The notes under the pieces: generated by a model | The model's database searches: none | Seen by the model: only the letters and a program-made list of their open reading frames with translations | What the model was told of the DNA's origin: nothing | Origin: Pseudomonadota bacterium | GTDB lineage: Bacteria; Pseudomonadota; Gammaproteobacteria; Burkholderiales; Burkholderiaceae | Direction: 5' to 3' | NCBI GenBank assembly: GCA_023441105.1 | Contig: JAEZQX010000024.1 | Location: 1 to 16,145, forward strand | DNA length: 16,145 nt | In this document: positions 1-6,332 of the stretch, one piece after another | Position numbering within the stretch: position 1 is the stretch's first letter | Layout of the letters: every line of letters begins with the position of its first letter | Made by a program: the position numbers and the translations under genes

Positions 1-1476
1 ACCGAACTCCAGTCGGCGCAGGGCGCGCTGCAGTACGACGAATTCAGCAAGCTGCTGCAGAAGGAATTCCGGCCCAAGAGCGACGACGCGCGCAGCGCCG
101 TCGAGCAGGCCGTCAAGACGCTGGCGGCGCAGGCGCTCGACCAGACGAAGCTCATCGGCGACGACGTCATCGCCTCCATCCAGTCGATCATCGCCGAGCT
201 CGATCGCAAGCTCACGGCGCAGGTGAATGCGATCCTGCACAAGGACGAGTTCCAGAAGCTGGAGAGCGCCTGGCGCGGCCTGCACTACCTGGTGAACAAC
301 ACCGAAACCGACGAGATGCTCAAGATCCGCGTGGTCAACATCCGCAAGGACGAGCTCCACAAGACCCTCAAGCGCTACAAGGGCACCAACTGGGACCAGA
401 GCCCGCTCTTCAAGCAGGTCTACGAGGCGGAATACGGCCAGTTCGGCGGCGAGCCGTTCGGCTGCCTGGTCGGCGACTATCACTTCGACCACGGCCCGGT
501 GGATGTCGAGATGCTGTCGGAGATGGCCAAGATCTCCGCGGCCGCGCACTGCCCGTTCATCTCCGGAGCCGCGCCGTCGCTGATGCAGATGGACTCGTGG
601 CAGGAGCTTTCCAATCCGCGCGACCTGACCAAGATCTTCACGACCCCCGAGTACGCCTCGTGGCGTTCGCTGCGCGAGAGCGAGGAGGCGCAGTACATCG
701 GGCTCGCGATGCCGCGTTTCCTGGCGCGACTGCCGTACGGTGCCAAGACCAATCCGGTGGACGAGTTCGCCTTCGAGGAGGACACCGCCGGCACCGACCA
801 CAACAAGTACGGCTGGGCCAACTCGGCCTACGCCATGGCCACCAACATCACCCGCGCCTTCAAGCTCTACGGCTGGTGCTCGCGCATCCGCGGCGTCGAG
901 TCGGGCGGCGCGGTCGCCAACCTGCCGGTGCATACCTTCCCCACCGACGACGGCGGCGTCGACATGAAATGCCCGACCGAGATCGCGGTGTCCGACCGGC
1001 GCGAGGCGGAGCTCGCCAAGGCGGGGCTGATGCCGCTGATCCACAAGAAGAACTCCGATTTCGCCGCCTTCATCGGCGCGCAGTCGCTGCACAAGCCCGC
1101 CGAATACGACGATCCCGATGCCACCGCCAACGCCAACCTCGGCGCGCGGCTGCCCTACCTTTTCGCCACCTGCCGCTTCGCCCACTACCTGAAGTGCATC
1201 GTGCGCGACAAGATCGGTTCGTTCAAGGAGCGCTCCGACATGCAGCGCTGGCTCAACGACTGGATCATGAACTACGTGGACGGCGACCCGTCCATCTCGT
1301 CGGACGAGACCAAGGCGAAGCGGCCGCTGGCCGCCGCCGAGGTGGTGGTGGAGGACGTGGAGGGCAATCCCGGCTACTACACCTCCAAGTTCTACCTGCG
1401 GCCGCACTATCAGCTCGAGGGACTCACGGTGTCGCTGCGGCTGGTGTCGAAGCTGCCGTCGGCCAAGGCGGCGTGA
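1..1476 (+). CDS. tssC: T6SS contractile sheath large subunit TssC (VipB/ImpD), 5'-truncated by window edge
   Basis: This is the large subunit of the T6SS sheath, which with TssB forms the cytoplasmic contractile cylinder around the Hcp tube. The reading frame is open from base 1 to the TGA at 1474-1476, giving 491 visible residues. The family is usually about 490-500 residues, so only the first few codons are missing. The GTG at 223 is internal and not the start. Family features are visible: the segment around KLESAWRGLHYLV, the GDYHFDHGP and GAAPSLMQM stretches, and the C-terminal RPHYQLEGLTVSLRLVSKLP strand that ends most TssC proteins. TssC helices are what ClpV (encoded downstream) extracts after contraction. 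tssB is expected just left of the window. hcp begins one base after the stop. The assignment is secure. Confidence 0.97.
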   Translation, partial: TELQSAQGALQYDEFSKLLQKEFRPKSDDARSAVEQAVKTLAAQALDQTKLIGDDVIASIQSIIAELDRKLTAQVNAILHKDEFQKLESAWRGLHYLVNNTETDEMLKIRVVNIRKDELHKTLKRYKGTNWDQSPLFKQVYEAEYGQFGGEPFGCLVGDYHFDHGPVDVEMLSEMAKISAAAHCPFISGAAPSLMQMDSWQELSNPRDLTKIFTTPEYASWRSLRESEEAQYIGLAMPRFLARLPYGAKTNPVDEFAFEEDTAGTDHNKYGWANSAYAMATNITRAFKLYGWCSRIRGVESGGAVANLPVHTFPTDDGGVDMKCPTEIAVSDRREAELAKAGLMPLIHKKNSDFAAFIGAQSLHKPAEYDDPDATANANLGARLPYLFATCRFAHYLKCIVRDKIGSFKERSDMQRWLNDWIMNYVDGDPSISSDETKAKRPLAAAEVVVEDVEGNPGYYTSKFYLRPHYQLEGLTVSLRLVSKLPSAKAA

Positions 1477-1477
1477 C

Positions 1478-1981
1478 GTGCCGCGGGCACCGGTCGCCGG
1501 CGGCGCCTGCGATTGCTTCCTGAGCCTCGACCAGGTTCCCGGCGAGGCGCAGGAGTCGGCGTTCGCCGGCCACATCGAGGTGGTCGGCTGGAACTGGGGC
1601 GTGAGCTCGCGAGGCGATCAGGTGATGGGTGCCAGCCCGCGCGCGGCCGCGGACGTGCGCCATTTCACCTTCCGGCACCAGGTCGACTCGGCCACCTCCG
1701 GGCTCTGGTCGCGCTGCGTCACCAACATGATGATCCCGAACGGCTTGCTGACCCAGCGCCGGGCGGGCGGGACGGCGGCGCAGCGCTTCCTCGAGATCCG
1801 CTTCAAGCAGGTGCGCATCGTCGACGTGGCGGTGGCCATGTCGGACGAGAACCAGATCCCGCTGGAGACGGTTTCGTTCGCCTTCGAGTCGGTCACCATG
1901 GACTACACGCCGCAGGCGGCCATCGGCGGCGCGCAGGGCGGGCGCCACAGCTTCACCTGGGTCGCGGGCAGCGCCAAATGA
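1478..1981 (+). CDS. hcp: Hcp tube protein (TssD), T6SS
   Basis: Hcp forms the hexameric rings that stack into the inner tube pushed out by sheath contraction, and it can also carry small effectors. The protein has 167 residues, typical for Hcp. Hallmarks are FLSLDQVPGEAQES near the N terminus, HIEVVGWNWGV, the FTFRHQVDSATSGLW segment, and the strand SVTMDYTPQ near the end. The start is a GTG one base after the tssC stop; no other in-frame ATG, GTG or TTG occurs before the conserved fold begins, so translation is probably coupled to tssC. No strong Shine-Dalgarno is seen. The N terminus carries an unusual short extension with a Cys-Asp-Cys motif (residues 11-13) ahead of the first strand. The 3' neighbour is tagJ, 63 bp downstream. 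The family call is firm; only the exact start is open. Confidence 0.95.
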   Translation: MPRAPVAGGACDCFLSLDQVPGEAQESAFAGHIEVVGWNWGVSSRGDQVMGASPRAAADVRHFTFRHQVDSATSGLWSRCVTNMMIPNGLLTQRRAGGTAAQRFLEIRFKQVRIVDVAVAMSDENQIPLETVSFAFESVTMDYTPQAAIGGAQGGRHSFTWVAGSAK

Positions 1982-2030
1982 AGGCGATGCCGCGCTGGCG
2001 ACACCCCATCCGGTCACGCCGGCCAGGCTG

Positions 2031-2036
2031 AGGAGG
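2031..2036 (+). promoter_or_regulatory. Ribosome binding site of tagJ
   Basis: A perfect AGGAGG lies eight bases upstream of the ATG at 2045 and fixes the tagJ start. It sits in the 63-bp hcp-tagJ spacer, the longest intergenic gap in the window. That spacer shows no convincing hairpin plus T-run terminator and no clear -35/-10 pair, so independent initiation here is more likely translational than transcriptional. Confidence 0.75.
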
Positions 2037-2044
2037 GCGCAGGC

Positions 2045-2830
2045 ATGGAGCCGGTTGCGGAGATGCTGGCGGGAGCGCTGGCCGCGGTGAAGGCGACGCC
2101 GGCCGATGTGTCGGCGCGCATGAGGCTGTTCCGGATCTTCTGCCTGACGGGTCAGTGGGACCGCGCGGTGATCCAGCTCGACACCGCCAGCAGCATGGAT
2201 GCGGCGCTGGCCATGACCAGCCTGGTCTACAAGCAGGCCATCGCCTGCGAACGCTTTCGCGCCGAGGTCTTTGCCGGCAGCCGCACGCCGGTGGTGGTCG
2301 GCGAGCCGCAGCCCTGGCTCGGCTGGATGATCCAAGCGCTCAAGGCCGAAGCCGGCCGGGCGCAGGCGCTGCGCGAGCAGGCGCTGGCGGCCGCGGATGC
2401 CTGCCCCGGCAGCCTCGATGGCGAACCGTTCGAATGGCTGGCCGACGCGGATCCGCGCCTCGGACCGGTCTGCGAAGCGTTCATCGACGGCAAGTACTAC
2501 TGGCTGCCGTTCGACCGCATCGCCCAGCTCGACATCGAGCCGCCCGACGACCTCATCGATCTGGTCTGGACCCGTGTCGAGCTGGTGCTTGGCAATGGCG
2601 GCAGCAAGGCGGCGCTGGTGCCGACCCGTTACCCCGGGTCGGAAACCAGCGACGACGAGCAGATCCGCACCGGCCGGCGCACCGATTGGAGCGGGTCGGA
2701 GGAAACCGGCTATCGCGGCCTCGGCCAACGGGAATGGGTCACCGATCGCGGCGAGAAGGCGTTGCTGGACGTGCGCCGACTGGTGCTCGGCCCGGCCGCC
2801 GCGGGCTCTCCCGCGGCGTCGGCGGGGTAG
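2045..2830 (+). CDS. tagJ: T6SS accessory protein TagJ (ImpE/SciE family)
   Basis: The protein has 261 residues. The N-terminal half is helical and TPR-like (about residues 1-110). It is followed by the ImpE-family globular part with a CEAFIDGKYYWLPFDRI segment, a DLVWTR motif and the conserved PTRYPGSE loop (about residues 197-204). In P. aeruginosa the homologue (TagJ1/HsiE1) binds the N-terminal helix of the sheath subunit TssB and is linked to ClpV-dependent sheath handling. It is dispensable or modulatory in some systems. Its place between hcp and tssE matches H1-type clusters. The C terminus ends in an Ala/Gly/Ser-rich tail of about 15 residues that is probably disordered. A strong AGGAGG supports the ATG start. 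The family call is confident; the exact contribution to sheath turnover here is inferred. Confidence 0.93.
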   Translation: MEPVAEMLAGALAAVKATPADVSARMRLFRIFCLTGQWDRAVIQLDTASSMDAALAMTSLVYKQAIACERFRAEVFAGSRTPVVVGEPQPWLGWMIQALKAEAGRAQALREQALAAADACPGSLDGEPFEWLADADPRLGPVCEAFIDGKYYWLPFDRIAQLDIEPPDDLIDLVWTRVELVLGNGGSKAALVPTRYPGSETSDDEQIRTGRRTDWSGSEETGYRGLGQREWVTDRGEKALLDVRRLVLGPAAAGSPAASAG

Positions 2831-2847
2831 CCCGGCACATCCAGCCC

Positions 2848-3375
2848 ATGCCCGAGCAATTCTCCCGCGACCGGCTGCTGCCGGCGCTGCTCGACCGGCT
2901 GATCGACGATCGACCGCATGAAGCCGTCGAAGCCACGGAGTCGCGCGTCCTCAGCAAGGCCGGCCTGCGCCAGAGCGTCCTGCGCGACCTCGCCTGGCTG
3001 TTCAATGCGCAGGCATCGGTGGGCGGCGCGATCGACGGCGAGGTCTTCCCGCATGCGCTGCATTCCACCATCAACTACGGCATTGCGCCGCTGTCCGGCA
3101 TCCTGGTGTCCAAGCTCGATCTCGGCGATCTCGAGCAGATGCTGCGCCAGGCGATCATCGACTTCGAGCCGCGCCTGCTGCCGGACAGCGTGGTGGTGCG
3201 CGGCATCGCGCCGACCGACCCGCTCGGCCACCACAACGCGCTGAGCTTCGAGATCACCGCGCGGCTGTGGGCCCAGCCCTACCCCCTGGAGCTGCTGCTC
3301 AAGACCGACCTCGACCTCGAGACGGGAATGGTCGAGCTGAAGGACCGCAGCGGCAACACCATCCTGGGTCAATAG
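2848..3375 (+). CDS. tssE: T6SS baseplate protein TssE (gp25-like)
   Basis: TssE is the gp25-like wedge component of the T6SS baseplate that helps nucleate sheath assembly. The ATG at 2848, 17 bp after tagJ, gives 175 residues, within the family range. The same frame is open far upstream, but those codons lie within tagJ and lack the family sequence. Visible features are the N-terminal LLPALLDRLIDD helix, SVLRDLAWLFNAQ (about residues 50-62), a central YGIAPLSG turn, and the gp25/GPW core LEQMLRQAIIDFEPRLLPDSV (about residues 95-115). The C-terminal strands end in LKDRSGN. The Shine-Dalgarno is weak, suggesting coupling to tagJ translation. It is followed after 26 bp by tssF, its baseplate partner. 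Confidence 0.94.
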   Translation: MPEQFSRDRLLPALLDRLIDDRPHEAVEATESRVLSKAGLRQSVLRDLAWLFNAQASVGGAIDGEVFPHALHSTINYGIAPLSGILVSKLDLGDLEQMLRQAIIDFEPRLLPDSVVVRGIAPTDPLGHHNALSFEITARLWAQPYPLELLLKTDLDLETGMVELKDRSGNTILGQ

Positions 3376-3401
3376 CCCGCCACGCGCGCCCGGACCGATC
3401 C

Positions 3402-5282
3402 ATGCATCCCCGCCTGCTCGAGTACTACAACCAGGAGCTCGGCCACGTGCGCGAGATGGGGGCCGAGTTCGCGCGCGAGTTTCCCAAGATCGCGGCGCGC
3501 CTGAGCATGGAGGGGCTGGAGGTAGCCGATCCCTACGTGGAGCGGCTGCTGGAAGGCTTCGCCTTCGTGGCCAGCCGCACCCAGCTGAAGATCGATGCCG
3601 AGTTCCCGCGCTTCACGCAGCACCTGCTCGAGATCGTCTATCCGCATTACCTCGCGCCGACGCCGGCGATGATGATCGCAGCCTTCCAGCCGCGTTCCGG
3701 CGATCCGTCCCTGGTCAACGGCGTGGCGCTGCCGCGTGGCAGCGCATTGCGCAGCATGATTCCCAAGGGCGAGCAGACCGCCTGCGAATTCCGGACCGCG
3801 CACGACGTGACCTTGTGGCCGATCGAGCTGGCGGGGACCGAATATTTCAGCTATGCCCCCGACCTGCCGCTCGGCCAGCTGGGCCTGGCGACCCGCGTGC
3901 GCAGCGGCCTGCGCATCGGCCTGCGCGCCCAAGGCGGCGCCGACTTCGCGCGCATCGGCTGCGACGCGCTGCAGTTCTTCATCAACGGCGCCGACGACCT
4001 GAGCGGACCGCTCTACGAGCTGATCCATGGTCACTGCATCGGGGCGCTGGTGCTGAGCAAGGACAAACCGGCGCGCATCATCGGCAACCTGTCGCCGGCC
4101 GGCATCCACGAGGTCGGCTTCGACGATGCGCAGGCCCTGCTGCCGTACGACCGCCGCTCGTTCCAGGGCTACCGGTTGCTGCGCGAGTACTTCGCCTTCC
4201 CCGAGCGCTTCCACTTCTTCGGCGTGCGCGGACTGAAGGCGGCGTTTGCGGCGCATCGCGCGGCGGAATGCGAGCTGGTGCTGCTCTTCGACAGCAGCCA
4301 GCCGCGGCTTGAGGCGATCGTGTCGGCCGACAGCCTGTCGCTCTATGCGACGCCGGTGGTCAACCTGTTCGCGCGCCGCGCCGACCGCATCCATCTCTCG
4401 GAAGAGCGCTTCGAGCACCACCTGGTGGTGGATCGCGCCCGGCCGCTGGATTTCGAGGTGTTCTCGATCGGCGCGGTGAAGGGCATGGGCGAGGAGGCCG
4501 GCGACGCGACCGAATTCCGCCCCTTCTACGGCGACCTGGTCCACCACGACGGCGGCGGTGCCGGCGCCTACTACACGATGCGGCGCGAGCCGCGCCAGCT
4601 GTCCGAGCGCCAGCGGCGCCAGGGCACGCGCAGCGGCTACATCGGCAGCGAGATCTACCTTTCGCTGGTGGACCAGCGCGAAGCGCCCTATCCCGCCGCG
4701 ATGCGGCAGCTCGCCGTCGAGGTGCTGGCCACCAACCGCGACCTGCCGCTGCTGCTGCCCATCGGCTCGCTCAACGCCCTGATGCTGCAGGATGCCAAGC
4801 CCGTGGCCGGAATCCGCGTGCTGAAGGGACCTAGCCGGCCGCGGGCCGGGCTTGCCGAAGGCGATCATGCCTGGCGGCTGGTGAGCCATCTCTCGCTCAA
4901 CTACCTGTCGCTGCTCGATCCCGACGGCGACGGCCGCAAGTCGGCCGCCGCGCTGCGCGAGCTGCTCGGGCTGTACGCCGACGCCGGCGATGCGGCGCAG
5001 CGCAAGCGGATCGAATCGCTGTTCCGCATCGATGCGAACCCGGTGGTGCGGCGCCTGCCGCTGGCCGGCCCGATCACCTTCGGGCGCGGCCTGTCGGTCG
5101 CGCTCCAGGTCAACGAGGAAGCCTTCGGCGGCGCGGGCAGCTACCTGTTCGGGTCGGTGCTCGAGAAGTTCCTCGCGCGCCATGTTTCGATCAATTCATT
5201 CACGCAGACGGTGCTCAATTCGGAAAGCCGAGGGGAGGTTGCCAGGTGGCCGGCACGGACGGGAATGCGGATCGTCGCCTGA
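3402..5282 (+). CDS. tssF: T6SS baseplate subunit TssF (ImpG/VasA)
   Basis: TssF is a baseplate wedge protein that forms a TssF2-TssG complex with TssE and TssK. The protein has 626 residues, within the usual 580-630. The frame extends upstream to 3267, but the ATG at 3402 gives the classic family N terminus LLEYYNQELGHVREMGAEFA, so that start is chosen. Other family landmarks are YVERLLEGFAFVASR, the FPRFTQHLLEIVYPHYLAPTP segment (about residues 67-87), a DDLSGPLYELIHGH stretch mid-protein, YRLLREYFAFPERFHFF, and a C-terminal GPITFGRGL followed by VLEKFLARHVSINSFTQTVL. The last 37 bases overlap the start of tssG. No frameshift or truncation is seen. Confidence 0.96.
   Translation: MHPRLLEYYNQELGHVREMGAEFAREFPKIAARLSMEGLEVADPYVERLLEGFAFVASRTQLKIDAEFPRFTQHLLEIVYPHYLAPTPAMMIAAFQPRSGDPSLVNGVALPRGSALRSMIPKGEQTACEFRTAHDVTLWPIELAGTEYFSYAPDLPLGQLGLATRVRSGLRIGLRAQGGADFARIGCDALQFFINGADDLSGPLYELIHGHCIGALVLSKDKPARIIGNLSPAGIHEVGFDDAQALLPYDRRSFQGYRLLREYFAFPERFHFFGVRGLKAAFAAHRAAECELVLLFDSSQPRLEAIVSADSLSLYATPVVNLFARRADRIHLSEERFEHHLVVDRARPLDFEVFSIGAVKGMGEEAGDATEFRPFYGDLVHHDGGGAGAYYTMRREPRQLSERQRRQGTRSGYIGSEIYLSLVDQREAPYPAAMRQLAVEVLATNRDLPLLLPIGSLNALMLQDAKPVAGIRVLKGPSRPRAGLAEGDHAWRLVSHLSLNYLSLLDPDGDGRKSAAALRELLGLYADAGDAAQRKRIESLFRIDANPVVRRLPLAGPITFGRGLSVALQVNEEAFGGAGSYLFGSVLEKFLARHVSINSFTQTVLNSESRGEVARWPARTGMRIVA
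5231..5238 (+). promoter_or_regulatory. Ribosome binding site of tssG inside tssF
   Basis: AGGGGAGG lies within the tssF coding region, seven bases ahead of the GTG at 5246. This strong Shine-Dalgarno with ideal spacing is the reason for choosing the GTG start, 37 bases before the tssF stop, rather than the later in-frame ATG at 5282 which would shorten the N terminus. Confidence 0.7.
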
Positions 5283-6316
5283 TGTTCATGGAGGCGCTGC
5301 GGCGGGTGCCCGAGCGCTTCGATTTCTATCAGGTCCTGCGCCGCATCGAGGCGGGCAACCCGACGCTGCCGCGGCTGGGCGAGGCGCGACGGCCGTCGGC
5401 CGAGCCGGTGCGCCTGGCGCAGGAGGCGGAGCTGGCGTTTCCGGCGGTCAATGTCACGCGGGTGGGCCAGACCCGCAGCGGCGTGCCGCGAGTGTCGGTG
5501 AGGTTCCTCGGCCTGTTCGGTCCGCAGGGGCCGCTGCCGCTGCACCTGACCGAATTCGTGCGCGATCGCGAGCGCAACCATGGCGACGCCGGCTTCGCGC
5601 GCTTCGCCGACATCTTCCACCATCGCCTGCTGCTGATGTTCTATCGCGCCTGGCGCCAGGCACAGCCGGCGGCAACGAACGACCGGCCGGCGGAGGACCG
5701 CTATCGCACCTACATCGGTGCCCTCTTCGGCCATGGCTCGCCCGCCTGGCAGCGCCCGGAGCTCGAGCTGGCGCAGTCGAAGCGGCATTTCGCCGGCCAC
5801 CTCGGCCGCGCCGCGCGGCATCCGGAGGGCTTGGCCGCCATCCTCGAAGGCTACTTCGGGGTGTCGGTACGGATCCGGACGTTCAGTCCGCGCTGGCTGC
5901 AGCTGCCCCCCTCGCAGCGCTCGTCGCTGGGCGGGGCTAACGGCATCGCCCAGCGCGGCGCGGGCTTTCGCGGCAACGACAGCGCCATCCTCGGCCAGAG
6001 CGCGGTGCTCGGCTCGCGGGTGCTGGATGCGCAGCATCACTTCGACATCCACGTGGGGCCGCTGGGCCTGGCCGAGTACGAGCGGCTGCTGCCGCCCGGC
6101 GACTGGCTCGGCAAGGCGCGCGAGTGGGTGCGGGAGTACGCCGGCGAGGAGTTCGGCGTGCGGCTGGTGCCGCACCTGCGGGCGGGCCAGGTTCCGGCCG
6201 CCCAACTGGGACGCGCGGGGCGACTGGGCTGGAACACGTGGATCGGCCGGCGGCGCAGCGAGGCGCCGGCGACCGACCTGTCCTTGCCGGTTGCGGCGGC
6301 GCCGAGCGGCATCTGA
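5246..6316 (+). CDS. tssG: T6SS baseplate subunit TssG (ImpH/VasB)
   Basis: TssG is the baseplate wedge partner of TssF. The protein has 356 residues, close to the family norm. The family signatures appear in order: RFDFYQVLRRIE near the N terminus (about residues 24-35), FLGLFGPQGPLPLHLTEFV (about residues 88-106), FADIFHHRLLLMFYRAW, HLGRAARHPEGLAAILEGYF, and SAVLGSRVLDAQHHFDIHVGPL (about residues 250-271). The GTG start overlaps tssF by 37 bp and has a strong Shine-Dalgarno. The C-terminal 30 or so residues are Ala/Pro/Arg-rich and weakly conserved. clpV starts 16 bp downstream. Confidence 0.96.
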   Translation: MAGTDGNADRRLMFMEALRRVPERFDFYQVLRRIEAGNPTLPRLGEARRPSAEPVRLAQEAELAFPAVNVTRVGQTRSGVPRVSVRFLGLFGPQGPLPLHLTEFVRDRERNHGDAGFARFADIFHHRLLLMFYRAWRQAQPAATNDRPAEDRYRTYIGALFGHGSPAWQRPELELAQSKRHFAGHLGRAARHPEGLAAILEGYFGVSVRIRTFSPRWLQLPPSQRSSLGGANGIAQRGAGFRGNDSAILGQSAVLGSRVLDAQHHFDIHVGPLGLAEYERLLPPGDWLGKAREWVREYAGEEFGVRLVPHLRAGQVPAAQLGRAGRLGWNTWIGRRRSEAPATDLSLPVAAAPSGI

Positions 6317-6332
6317 GCACAGGAGAGACGTC

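Noticed and set aside
223..225. GTG as a possible tssC start
   Set aside because: The frame is open to base 1 and the upstream codons encode recognisable TssC sequence, so the true start lies left of the window.
597..1523. Arg-rich 308-codon plus-strand frame overlapping tssC
   Set aside because: Out-of-frame shadow of tssC with long Arg/Ala/Gly runs and no family features.
3369..5183. 604-codon minus-strand open frame opposite tssF
   Set aside because: Mirror frame of tssF with no family signature and low-complexity composition; tssF is unambiguous on the plus strand.
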